NCBI GenBank assembly: GCA_020073245.1
Contig: JAIQFQ010000032.1
Span: 1 to 42,739, forward strand
DNA length: 42,739 bases
Source of the DNA: Terriglobia bacterium
Lineage (GTDB): Bacteria; Acidobacteriota; Thermoanaerobaculia; Thermoanaerobaculales; Thermoanaerobaculaceae
Direction of reading: 5' to 3'
Numbering within the stretch: position 1 is the stretch's first letter; every line of letters begins with the position of its first letter. Both the position numbers and the translations under genes were made by a program. The notes beneath the pieces are model-generated. The model searched no databases. It was not told where the DNA came from and saw only the letters and a program-made list of their open reading frames with translations. Shown piece after piece: positions 26,211 through 34,014 of this stretch.

Positions 26211-26323
26211 GAAGTGAAGAGTTAAGAGTGGAGAGTGAAGAGTTAGAGACTGGAGATCACGAGTTGCCACCCTGCCCTTCGGATCTTGAACTCTCAACTC
26301 TTAACTCTCAACTCTTAACCTTC
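26211..26323. repeat. Long imperfect palindrome built from GAGTTAAGAG-type words
   Basis: The left arm (26211-26253) repeats GAAGAGTTAAGAGTGGAGAG-like words. The right arm (26288-26323) is its near reverse complement, made of AACTCTCAACTCTTAACTC words. Arms are about 35 bases with a 34-base loop of ordinary sequence. It lies between the TonB receptor terminator and the acyl-CoA ligase gene. Confidence 0.8.
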
Positions 26324-26377
26324 TGTGGTGTGCTAGCCTGAACCGCGACAATCTGAGACGACGCAGCGGAGGCGGCG

Positions 26378-28111
26378 ATGAAGACGCTCAACGAGGAGTA
26401 TCCGCTGTTCCCGGTCCCTCATCTCGAGTCGCTGCAGGACCTCCTGCGCGGGTCTGCGGAGCGCCACGGGACGAAGCTTGCCCTCGAGGACCTCAACGAG
26501 ACTCCGATCCGCCAACTCACGTTCCAGGAGCTCATGGACCGGACGATCCGGTTCGGACGGGCGCTCCGCAGGATCGGTCTGGACGAGCGCGACCACGTGG
26601 CGGTGATCTCGGAGAACCGAGTGCAGTGGGCGATCGCTTACCTCGCGGCGACGACGTCCAACTTCGTCGTGATCCCCATCGACAAGAGCCTCAAGGAGAA
26701 CGAAATCGTCACGATCCTCCACGCGTCGGACGCGAAGGCCGTGGTGTTCTCGGAGGGGATGCGCGACACCGTGCTCACCCTCGCGCGGTCCGTCAAGGGA
26801 CTGAAGGTCTTCGTGGACATGGACCTCCGCGAAAGGGAGGGTCACGTCCATTCGATGACTCAACTGATCGCCGCTGAGAGCGGCGAGGTGCGGGGCGATG
26901 CCTTCCCGCGCCTCGACGCGGATGCAGTCTCGATCATCGTGTTCACGTCCGGCGCGATGGGGCGCGCCAAGGGCGTGATGCTCTCGCAGCGGAACATCAC
27001 GTCGAACCTGATGGCGATGCTGTCGATGGTCGAACTCCTGCCCGAGGACCGCTTCCTGTCGGTGCTGCCCATCCACCACACGTACGAGTGCACGTGCGGC
27101 CTGCTGTGCCCGCTCACCGCCGGTTCGTCGGTGCACTTCGCGCGCTCGCTCAAGACCGTCGTGGAGGACCTGCAAAAGGTACGCGCCACGATCCTGCTGG
27201 CCGTCCCGTTGCTCTACGACAAGATGTTCAAGCGAATTCAGGCTGGGGTGGCCGAGAAGCGGCTCGCCTCGCTGCTTGTCAAGCCGATGGCCGGAGTGGC
27301 AAGCGCCGCGGAGGCCGTCGGAATCGAGGGCGTGCGGAGGAAGATGTTCGCCGCAATCCACGAGAAGCTCGGCGGGGCGATCCGGATCCTGATCGTCGGC
27401 GGGGCCGCCCCCAACCCGGGAATCTCGAAGGGCATGCGCGCCTACGGCTTCACGCTCCTGCAGGGGTACGGGCTCACCGAGACCTCACCCATCGTCGCGC
27501 TCAACCGGCTCCGGAAGTTCAGGGACGACGCCGCCGGGTTGCCGTTGCCGAACGTGGAGGTCCGCATCGCGGACCCGGACGACCAAGGCCGCGGCGAGAT
27601 CGCGGTGCGGGGCCCCTCGGTGATGCTCGGGTACTACAAGAACGAGGAGGCCACCAGGCAGGTCCTCAGGGACGGTTGGTTCTACACCGGGGACTACGGC
27701 TTCGTTGCCGCCGACGGTTTCCTCCACGTGTCGGGGCGGAAGAAGAACGTCATCGTCGCCGCCAACGGCAAGAACGTCTTCCCGGAGGAACTCGAGGACC
27801 AGGTCAACGCGATCCCGTTCGTCCTCGAGTCGGTCGTCTACGGAGCGAAAGGGCCGACGGGCGACGAAGAGATCTGCGTCATGGTCGTCCCGAACGCCGA
27901 GACGATCGTCCCGCACGCCGAGAAGGCCGGCACCGAGATCACCCGCGAGTGGATCGAGGACGTCATCACAAAGGAGATCCGCGACCTGAACCGCAGACTT
28001 CCCCTCTACAAGCAGCTCCGGCGCGTGCGGATCAAGGAGGGGGAGTTCGAGAAGACGACGACACAGAAGATCAAGCGATACCTGATCCACCAGGAGGACA
28101 CCACCCACTGA
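26378..28111 (+). CDS. Long-chain fatty acid-CoA ligase (AMP-forming synthetase)
   Basis: Adenylate-forming ligase of 577 residues that activates a fatty acid with ATP and joins it to CoA. Core motifs are the P-loop at about 189-199, the A5-type motif GYGLTETSPIVAL, GEIAVRGPSVMLGYYKN, the hinge region WFYTGDYGFVAADGFLHVSGR and the catalytic Lys near the C-terminus (TTTQKIKRY). The P-loop reads FTSGAMGRAKG instead of TSGTTGxPKG: the Lys is kept but the Thr pair and Pro are changed. NGKNVFPEELE fits the long-chain FACL group. It is the only plus-strand gene in this section, and palindromic elements lie on both sides. Confidence 0.93.
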   Translation: MKTLNEEYPLFPVPHLESLQDLLRGSAERHGTKLALEDLNETPIRQLTFQELMDRTIRFGRALRRIGLDERDHVAVISENRVQWAIAYLAATTSNFVVIPIDKSLKENEIVTILHASDAKAVVFSEGMRDTVLTLARSVKGLKVFVDMDLREREGHVHSMTQLIAAESGEVRGDAFPRLDADAVSIIVFTSGAMGRAKGVMLSQRNITSNLMAMLSMVELLPEDRFLSVLPIHHTYECTCGLLCPLTAGSSVHFARSLKTVVEDLQKVRATILLAVPLLYDKMFKRIQAGVAEKRLASLLVKPMAGVASAAEAVGIEGVRRKMFAAIHEKLGGAIRILIVGGAAPNPGISKGMRAYGFTLLQGYGLTETSPIVALNRLRKFRDDAAGLPLPNVEVRIADPDDQGRGEIAVRGPSVMLGYYKNEEATRQVLRDGWFYTGDYGFVAADGFLHVSGRKKNVIVAANGKNVFPEELEDQVNAIPFVLESVVYGAKGPTGDEEICVMVVPNAETIVPHAEKAGTEITREWIEDVITKEIRDLNRRLPLYKQLRRVRIKEGEFEKTTTQKIKRYLIHQEDTTH

Positions 28112-28373
28112 GAACCGTTCGAAGGCTCACACGTTCGTACGTTCGAAGGTTCGACACGGGGCGAAAGGTCAAACGTCAAAGGTCAAACGCAAGAAAGGAC
28201 GGGGAAGTAGCGGCCGGCCGCTGGCCGGCCATTGCTACTCGCGAAAAGCCGGCCGCCCAGCGGGCAGCCGCTACGTTTCTCGGTTGTTGATGTGTTGTCT
28301 TCGCTTTGACCTTTCCCATTTTACCTTTGACCTAGTGCGCACCACCTGAACCTTGGAACCTTTGAACGGTCGT
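28112..28373. repeat. Triply nested imperfect palindrome
   Basis: Three pairs of arms nest around one centre. Outer: 28112-28154 (GTTCGAAGG words) with 28346-28373. Middle: 28161-28199 (AAAGGTCAAACG words) with 28302-28333. Inner: 28208-28231 (GTAGCGGCCGGCCGCTGGCC...) with 28250-28273, 21 of 24 positions pairing. It fills the whole gap between the convergent acyl-CoA ligase and PAS genes and could fold as one long cruciform or serve both as terminator. Confidence 0.85.
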
Positions 28374-28377
28374 CCTT

Positions 28378-28722
28378 TCAATCCCGGTCGAAGTGGGGGA
28401 GGTCGTCGGGGATCGGGATCGAGATCTCAACGATACCGGCGAAGCGTCCTTCACGGTACCAGGGGAGCTGGTGGATGATCTTCTTCCGGCCGTTCTTGCG
28501 AACCGTGTAGTGGTTGGGTTGGCGCCGCTCGTACAGCGCCATCGTCTTCGTGCGCGCCGGCTCTGGGTGGCACTCGAAGACGCTGGTCCCGATGAGGGCG
28601 CCCCCGCCGTCCGCAGCGAAGGTTTCGCGGGAGCTGGCGTTCATGGCGACAAGGGTCCCGTTCTCGTCGGTGACGGTGATCGCTGCGGGCCACTCCTCGA
28701 CCCATAGGCCTTGGTCGGACAT
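28378..28722 (-). CDS. Single-domain PAS sensor protein
   Basis: Small cytoplasmic protein of 114 residues consisting of one PAS domain: AAITVTDENGTLVAMNASSR, GTSVFECHPEPARTKTMAL, YTVRKNGRKKIIHQLPWYRE, GRFAGIVEISIPIPDDLPHF. The CHPEPAR segment resembles the CHPP region of DUF438-linked PAS domains, where the His is a candidate cofactor ligand; this is inference. No output domain is present. The ATG at 28722 has AGAGGAAG upstream. A GTG at 28806 overlapping the TPR stop is possible but would add a Pro-rich tail. It is the last gene of the minus-strand series. Confidence 0.8.
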   Translation of the reverse strand: MSDQGLWVEEWPAAITVTDENGTLVAMNASSRETFAADGGGALIGTSVFECHPEPARTKTMALYERRQPNHYTVRKNGRKKIIHQLPWYREGRFAGIVEISIPIPDDLPHFDRD

Positions 28723-28802
28723 TGTCTTCCTCTCAGTCGCAGGGCCACCCGTGGGGGCGCAGGGAGACGGTTCGTGGCCCGGGATGCTCGCTCTGGCCTT
28801 CG

Positions 28803-29219
28803 TCACCTCTTGATGACGATCAGCTCGATGGCGTCCCGCACGTCACGGTTGTTCTTGTCGTAGGCGAGGATCTTCTCGAGGCAGCGCTTCTGCTTGTCGG
28901 GTTGTCCCTTCAGGCTCCAGTAGTTCGCCAGCATCATCCACCCCGCGGTGAGCTGCGGTGAGAGCTCCAGGGCGCGCTTGATGTGCTCGAGTGCGCTGGC
29001 CTGCCTTTTCGGGTTGTCGATTTCCAGGCTCGCGAGCGTGACGAGCGTCTCCGCGTCCGGCTCCATCTCCACGAGTTGCTCGAGCATCAGGCGCGCCTTG
29101 CGGAGGTCTCCCATGTCTATGAGGTGCTTTGCAAGCGGGAGGTTCGCCTGAGAGAAATCATCCTGAGACGTCCGAGGCTCCTGCCCAGGCTGGTGGCGTT
29201 GGTCGGTCGGGTTGTTCAA
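28803..29219 (-). CDS. TPR repeat protein
   Basis: Cytoplasmic protein of 138 residues. The N-terminal 25 residues are polar and disordered-looking. Three TPR-like helical hairpins follow: PLAKHLIDMGDLRKARLMLE, QASALEHIKRALELSPQLTA and GWMMLANYWSLKGQPDKQKR. I chose the TTG at 29219 because AGGAGAG precedes it and upstream sequence enters the palindrome at 29320-29452. An in-frame extension to 29381 would translate that palindrome and looks spurious. A TATTAG box at about 29261 (minus) may be its own -10. It is likely a scaffold, function unknown. Confidence 0.7.
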   Translation of the reverse strand: MNNPTDQRHQPGQEPRTSQDDFSQANLPLAKHLIDMGDLRKARLMLEQLVEMEPDAETLVTLASLEIDNPKRQASALEHIKRALELSPQLTAGWMMLANYWSLKGQPDKQKRCLEKILAYDKNNRDVRDAIELIVIKR

Positions 29220-29319
29220 TGCCGGTCTCTCCTCAGCCGACGTCTCGGACCTGCGAACTCTAATACGCCTGCGTGTCCGGACGCAATGTGCCGCCAGGAG
29301 CGGCGTCACGCTTGCCATT

Positions 29320-29452
29320 CGAAAGGCCAGATCGAAGAGGTAAGAGGTCAAACGTGAAAGGTCAAATGGGAGGCACGACACACCCCACCGAAGATCATCG
29401 CGGGGTTTTACCTTCCCTTTCCCCTTTGCCCTTTCACGTCTTCCGGCCTCTA
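29320..29452. repeat. Imperfect palindrome built from AGGTCAAACGTGAAAGG-type words
   Basis: The left arm (about 29335-29373) and right arm (about 29406-29452) are near reverse complements around CGTGAAAGGTCAAATGGGA. The words match those of the middle arms at 28161-28199 and 28302-28333. The right arm ends on the stop codon of the phosphodiesterase gene (minus), so it may act as its terminator. Confidence 0.75.
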
Positions 29453-31528
29453 GAACAACGGCTTGCCGTCCAGGTCCTCGTTCCTCAGGCGGATATCGTC
29501 GAAACCCAGGAAGGTGAGCACCGTAGGCGCGAGGTCATAGAGCGTGGGCTCCGGGAGTTTGATCGGGCGGTTGGCGAAGAGCACGCCCGGGACGAGCGAC
29601 GGGTCGACCAGGTGGTTGCCGCTCCACTTCTTCAGGTTGTCCTCGACGAGACCGCGCGGCGAGGCGCCGAGCGCGGTCTGCCAGGAGGCGCCGTAGCCGT
29701 CGGAGAACCCGATGTACAGGTCCGGCGCGAGGCGCGCCTCGGGCCCGTTGAATATCTCCTGGTTGAGGTAGACCTTTCGCGCGATCGGCGTCCCGGTCTT
29801 CGGGTCGGCCCAGGAGGCCAATTTGCTGGCGATCTCGCGTTTGAGGGCTTCCTTCTCGTCACCCTCGGGAACGATCCCCTGCGGTTCGCGCCCCATCGTG
29901 TTGACGTAGATGCCGCCGTAGCCGAGCGCGTAGGCGCGCGTCTTCGACCAATCCACATCCTGGAACAACGGGCCGCCTGCGGGGGCCATCGGGTCCCTGA
30001 GGACCAGGTACCCCTGCTCGCGCAGCCACGAGTCGACGTGCGCGGCGCGCCTGAAGGTTGTGAAGCCATGGTCCGACAGCACGATGAGCGTGTCGCCGCT
30101 ACGGAGCGCGGCGAGGGCCACCCCGACGATGGAGTCCATCTTGCGGTAGCAGTCGTCGATCATCCCCGCCAGCTTCGGGGGCGCGGCCGGATCGTACAGC
30201 GGGTGCCCCTTGTCGATGAAGCGCCAGTACATGTGCTGGATGATGTCCGGGTACTCGAAGTAGCAGAAGAACACACCGCGCTCGCAGCGGGACAGCTCGT
30301 GCTGCATCAGCCTGAGCCGCTCCTGGTAGAGATCCACGGCGTGCTCCACGAAGGCGTCCTCGGAGAGGCGCCCTTCGTTGAGCGCCCAGGTGTCAAACGG
30401 CATCCCCCGCGTGGAGAATAGCCCGAGGTCCTGGGCGATCTCCTTGGCGTACCCGTCGGGGTACGAGACGGGGAACCAGGGCTTGCGCGGGTCGATGCAG
30501 ATCGGGGCGGCGTAGAGCTTGAGGTACGGTTTGGCCTCGACGAGGTTGAAGCGGGTGATGCCGTGCATCCGGCTCATCGGGCCCGCCTTGAACACCACGT
30601 CCAACCACCGGCCCCACTCCCCGACCGCAAGGGTGACCTCCTGACCTTGCAGCGAGATCGTGGCCGCGGTCCGTTCGGCGTTCAGGCGAACCTGAAACGG
30701 AGCCGCGAGCCTCTCCACCTTCCCGGTGAGCCCTTGCTTCTGGGGCCCGAGCAGCTCCAGATCGAGCGGGTTGGCGTCCGCGACCACGTGGACCTCGCCG
30801 CCGGTGTCGTTCGTCACGGTCTCGGGAGCCGTGGTGTAGAAGGAGAACGTACCCTGTGTGCCCAGGAGGTCCGGCACGCCCATCCCCGAGAGCATCTTTC
30901 CGTTGATCTCGTCCGGCGGGAACGTCACCGGGCAGGCGAGAACGGTCATCGGGACGCCGGCCTCGCGGCCGTACTGCCAGAACGCCTTGCCCCGCCGGAC
31001 CGGCAACGACTTGTTCCCCTCGAGGCGCGTCAGCGAGAGGTCGGGCAAGTAGCTCGTCGGGTTGCGCCTGATGAAGTCGTAGACGCCGTGCTTGCCGGGG
31101 TTGCGTCCGGTCGCGAAACTGGTCCACGCGACCGGCGATTCGGCGGGGTTCGTGGTGCCGATGTGCGAGTAGCCGCCGAGCTCCTTGAGGTGCTGAAAGT
31201 TCGGAAGCTCCCCCGCGGCCATCATCGGTTCGATAATCTTGGGGGAGAGCCCGTCAAGGGCAACGATGATCAGCCGCTTTCCTTGTTCGTGTCCTGCCAT
31301 GACTCTCCCGTCCTTATGGTCGCTGCCGATCAGAAGCGCCGCGATCGCCGCGGCGGCGACGACCAGCACGGCCGTCGCCCAGACCCAGTGGCGGCGGATG
31401 AACGCGCCCAGCCGCCGGAAGAACAGCGCGACGACAGCCAGCGCCGAGAGCGCGAAGCCGATGATCGCCGCGAGGCCGCTGCTCACCGTGTACAGCGAGC
31501 CGGGGTCGATGTATCCCAGGTGGAACAT
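29450..31528 (-). CDS. Membrane-anchored type I phosphodiesterase/nucleotide pyrophosphatase family protein
   Basis: 692-residue alkaline-phosphatase-superfamily enzyme. Two N-terminal membrane helices (SGLAAIIGFALSALAVVALF and WVWATAVLVVAAAAIAALLI) are followed by the hydrolase domain. Metal-site and nucleophile motifs are IIVALDGLSP, the Ser/Thr region ESPVAWTSFATGRNPGKHGV, YPDIIQHMYW, VLSDHGF and GNHLVD. This set is that of type I phosphodiesterase/nucleotide pyrophosphatase (PF01663). The ATG at 31528 has AAGGA nine bases upstream; longer in-frame readings overlap cysN and are rejected. It begins 37 bases after the cysN stop on the same strand and is probably cotranscribed. Natural substrate unknown; a link to adenylylated or sulfated compounds is inference. 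Confidence 0.88.
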   Translation of the reverse strand: MFHLGYIDPGSLYTVSSGLAAIIGFALSALAVVALFFRRLGAFIRRHWVWATAVLVVAAAAIAALLIGSDHKDGRVMAGHEQGKRLIIVALDGLSPKIIEPMMAAGELPNFQHLKELGGYSHIGTTNPAESPVAWTSFATGRNPGKHGVYDFIRRNPTSYLPDLSLTRLEGNKSLPVRRGKAFWQYGREAGVPMTVLACPVTFPPDEINGKMLSGMGVPDLLGTQGTFSFYTTAPETVTNDTGGEVHVVADANPLDLELLGPQKQGLTGKVERLAAPFQVRLNAERTAATISLQGQEVTLAVGEWGRWLDVVFKAGPMSRMHGITRFNLVEAKPYLKLYAAPICIDPRKPWFPVSYPDGYAKEIAQDLGLFSTRGMPFDTWALNEGRLSEDAFVEHAVDLYQERLRLMQHELSRCERGVFFCYFEYPDIIQHMYWRFIDKGHPLYDPAAPPKLAGMIDDCYRKMDSIVGVALAALRSGDTLIVLSDHGFTTFRRAAHVDSWLREQGYLVLRDPMAPAGGPLFQDVDWSKTRAYALGYGGIYVNTMGREPQGIVPEGDEKEALKREIASKLASWADPKTGTPIARKVYLNQEIFNGPEARLAPDLYIGFSDGYGASWQTALGASPRGLVEDNLKKWSGNHLVDPSLVPGVLFANRPIKLPEPTLYDLAPTVLTFLGFDDIRLRNEDLDGKPLF

Positions 31529-31565
31529 CAGTCGGTGTCCTTTCGGACGGTCCCGGCCGCGGCGT

Positions 31566-32786
31566 TCATGCAACGATGCCGAAGCCCGCTGCCGCCCCGC
31601 CGCGTTCGAGCACGAAGCGGCCGAGCGCCGCCAACCGGTCGAACGATTCCAGCACCACGGGGCTCTGGGCGGACAGCCGCACGTTCGCCAGCTCCATGCT
31701 CGCCAGGGCCCTGCCTTCGGGGAGCGGCTCCAGGGTGGCGGAATCGAGCCTTTCCGTGACGCTCTCGACGCGGACCTCGACGACCTGCGTCGCGCAGCGC
31801 AGCGCCAGCTCCTCGCCGACCTCGAGTGGCCTTTCCGCGAGCCAGAACACCCGGCCGGCAGGTGTGCGCGTGCTCCGGGGGAGGTCGGCCGCCGGAGCGA
31901 GCACGTCGCCACGGACCGGCTCCGGCCCGTCCAGGATCAGCCCCACGGACTCGCCGGGCTCGGCGGCGGCGTGGTCCTCGGGGAATCGCCGCACGGTCCG
32001 GACCCTGACCGCCGCGCCGCCGGGGCAGACCGTGAGCGCGTCGCCTTCGGCGACCGATCCGGAGAGCACACGGCCGACCACCGTCGAATGGCCGTCGTGC
32101 CGAAAGACCGCCTGGACGGGGAAGCGGGCCGCGTCCACGGGGACCGTCGCGGGCTCCAACTCGCCGATCGCCTCCATCACCGACGGTCCCTGGTACCACG
32201 CCATCGCCGGCGAGCGGTCCACCACGTTGTCGCCTTCCCGGGCGACCACGGGGATCGTCGCGGTGACCGTGATGCCGAGGGCCCGCAGCTCCTCGGCTGC
32301 CGTGTGCTCCAGCCGGCGGAATGCGTCCTCCTGCCTGGCGAGCGTGTCCATCTTGTTGACGGCGACGATCACGGTGCGGATGCCGAGCATCGAGAGCAGC
32401 AGGGCGTGGCGCCGCGTCTGCACCTGCACGCCCTCGTCGCCCGCCAGCACCAGGACGGCGGCGTCGGCCCTCGTGGCGCCCGAGAGCATGTTCTGGATCA
32501 GCTCCTGGTGCCCCGGTACGTCGATAAACACGAGGCGGCAGACGGGGGTCTCAAGGAACGTCTGCGTCGTGTCGATCGTCATCTCGCGCTCGCGCTCCTC
32601 CTGGAGCTGGTCCATCACGAACGCCCAGTTGCCGCCTACCGACGCGTCCACCGACGCGATCCCGGGCAGCCCCGACATCTCGTGTCGGATCCGGCCGATC
32701 AGCGTGGACTTGCCGTGGTCCACGTGGCCGACCATTGCGATGCGGACGAGCGGCTTCTCGTCGGCGCGGGTCGCGAGCGGGCTCAC
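31566..32786 (-). CDS. cysN: Sulfate adenylyltransferase, GTPase subunit 1
   Basis: Regulatory GTPase of ATP sulfurylase, which couples GTP hydrolysis to APS formation by CysD. It has 406 residues. The G domain shows the P-loop GHVDHGKST at residues 20-28, DVPGHQELIQNML (G3) and NKMD (G4), followed by two EF-Tu-like beta-barrel domains. There is no C-terminal APS kinase (CysC) domain. The GTG start overlaps the cysD stop as GTGA, so translation is coupled. Longer in-frame readings from 32942 would overlap cysD heavily and carry Arg-rich shadow sequence. Confidence 0.93.
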   Translation of the reverse strand: MSPLATRADEKPLVRIAMVGHVDHGKSTLIGRIRHEMSGLPGIASVDASVGGNWAFVMDQLQEEREREMTIDTTQTFLETPVCRLVFIDVPGHQELIQNMLSGATRADAAVLVLAGDEGVQVQTRRHALLLSMLGIRTVIVAVNKMDTLARQEDAFRRLEHTAAEELRALGITVTATIPVVAREGDNVVDRSPAMAWYQGPSVMEAIGELEPATVPVDAARFPVQAVFRHDGHSTVVGRVLSGSVAEGDALTVCPGGAAVRVRTVRRFPEDHAAAEPGESVGLILDGPEPVRGDVLAPAADLPRSTRTPAGRVFWLAERPLEVGEELALRCATQVVEVRVESVTERLDSATLEPLPEGRALASMELANVRLSAQSPVVLESFDRLAALGRFVLERGGAAAGFGIVA

Positions 32787-33583
32787 ATGTACCCCAGCGA
32801 GCGCAGCTTCTGCATGGTGAAGGCGTTCTCCTTGTCCTGGGCGCGGCCTGCGCGCTCGGGCTCGCGCGAGGACTCGAGCTCGGCGACGATCTCGTCCACG
32901 GTCGCGGCGTTCGAGGCGATCGGCATGCAGCACGGCGAGCACCCGATGCTGCGGAAGCGCTTGCCGTCCTTGGCGAGGTAGAGCGGGTTCACCGGGATCC
33001 CCTCACGCCGGACGTAGCGCCAGATGTCCAACTCGGTCATGTGCAGGAGCGGGTGGATGCGGTCGTGCGCGGCCTCATCCACCGTGGCGTAGAGGTCCCA
33101 CAGTTCCGGCGGCTGGGCCCCGACATTCCAGGTGAAGTCCTGGGCCCGGGGCGAGAAGTAGCGCTCCTTCGCGCGCACGCCGTGCTCGTCGCGCCGGATG
33201 CCGAGCAGCAGCGCCTCGAACCCGAGCTTGGCGATCGCCTGCTTGAGCGCCGTGGTCTTGAGCGCGTTGCAGCACGCGAACTTGTCGATCTTCTTTGGGC
33301 CCATCCCGTCCGCGAGAGCCTCTTCGTTGCGGGCGATGCGCAGGTCGAGGTTCCACTCCTTCGCGAGGCGGTCGCGGAACTCGTAGATCTCCTTGAACTT
33401 GTAGCTCGTGTCGATGTGGATCACCGGGAACGGGACCGTCCCGAAGAACGCCTTGCGGACGAGCCACAACAGAGCGGTCGAGTCCTTGCCCATCGACCAA
33501 AGCATCCCGACCCGCGAGTAACGGCTGTACGCCTCGCGGATGACGTAGATGCTCTCGCTTTCCATTCGTGAGAGAAGGTCCAC
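32783..33583 (-). CDS. cysD: Sulfate adenylyltransferase subunit 2
   Basis: Catalytic subunit of ATP sulfurylase (ATP + sulfate to APS + pyrophosphate), 266 residues. The PP-loop is SMGKDST at about 30-36. Other conserved stretches are VIHIDTSYKFKEIYEFRDRL, GIRRDEHGVRAKERYFS, HMTELDIWRYV and GCSPCCMPI. The GTG at 33583 is chosen because it aligns with the family N-terminus, has GGGGAG upstream and follows a TATGAT -10 box at 33607-33602. An ATG at 33613 would start upstream of that promoter's initiation point. Overlaps cysN by four bases. No cysC, cysH or cysI is nearby. Confidence 0.93.
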   Translation of the reverse strand: MDLLSRMESESIYVIREAYSRYSRVGMLWSMGKDSTALLWLVRKAFFGTVPFPVIHIDTSYKFKEIYEFRDRLAKEWNLDLRIARNEEALADGMGPKKIDKFACCNALKTTALKQAIAKLGFEALLLGIRRDEHGVRAKERYFSPRAQDFTWNVGAQPPELWDLYATVDEAAHDRIHPLLHMTELDIWRYVRREGIPVNPLYLAKDGKRFRSIGCSPCCMPIASNAATVDEIVAELESSREPERAGRAQDKENAFTMQKLRSLGYM

Positions 33584-33601
33584 GGTCAACTCCCCGCGCG
33601 G

Positions 33602-33607
33602 ATCATA
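33602..33607 (-). promoter_or_regulatory. -10 box of the cysD operon
   Basis: TATGAT on the minus strand (five of six consensus), 18 bases before the GTG start. No convincing -35. The rest of the 430-base gap to 34014 holds a REP-like palindrome and the ArsR promoter. Confidence 0.35.
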
Positions 33608-33748
33608 CCGCATCTCCCCAAACGGTCTAACGCTCAGGCGGTCGTTGTCATTGCAGGGGTGGTTTCGGGGTGCCCCGGCGCAACGGCGAGGCCTGGCACT
33701 CGCCGTCATCACCTGCGAAGGGGAAGTAACCGCGAAGTTGTCCACCGA

Positions 33749-33845
33749 TATTGCGAGCGAAGCAAATCAATCTCGAGATCGACGAGGGCAGCTGGCCACC
33801 GGCTGAGGAATGGGATTGCCTTGTCGCTTCGCCGCTCGCATTGAC
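33749..33845. repeat. REP-like inverted repeat
   Basis: The left arm ATTGCGAGCGAAGCAAATCA (33749 onward, ending CAATCTC) and right arm GATTGCCTTGTCGCTTCG...GCTCGCATTGACA (33814-33845) are near reverse complements. The wording ATTGCGAGCGAAGC...CAATC matches a short palindromic repeat that I know from intergenic regions of several unrelated bacterial phyla. Confidence 0.7.
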
Positions 33846-33979
33846 AACTGGAGCTCCCGGATCGCTCGCCTCTGCCTCCCCGCGGTGGCTGCGGGTTGCA
33901 AGCGTGGACTTCGCGCGACGTTGGGCGTCGGCGGTCAGGGCCAGAGCATTCGCGTGCGCCCCTGCTGCCGCCTGGGGGC

Positions 33980-34008
33980 TTGACAGATAGTTTAGGCGAA
34001 ACTAAAAT
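33980..34008 (+). promoter_or_regulatory. Consensus promoter with internal ArsR-type operator
   Basis: TTGACA (33980-33985), a 17-base spacer, TAAAAT (34003-34008). The inverted repeat TAGTTT/AAACTA (33988-33993 and 33999-34004, 5-base gap) fills the spacer and touches the -10. The ATG follows only six bases after the -10, so transcription should begin at or near the start codon. Confidence 0.8.
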
Positions 34009-34014
34009 GTTGTC

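Noticed and set aside
29220..29381. N-terminal extension of the TPR protein
   Set aside because: It would translate the palindromic repeat at 29320-29452 and shows no TPR or signal features.
26211..29452. CRISPR array
   Set aside because: The repeats are inverted, of differing word types and irregularly spaced, with no constant-length spacers and no cas genes.
33584..34014. Riboswitch or leader RNA upstream of cysD
   Set aside because: The -10 box lies 18 bases from the start codon, leaving no room for a structured leader; the gap contents are explained by a REP-like repeat and the ArsR promoter.
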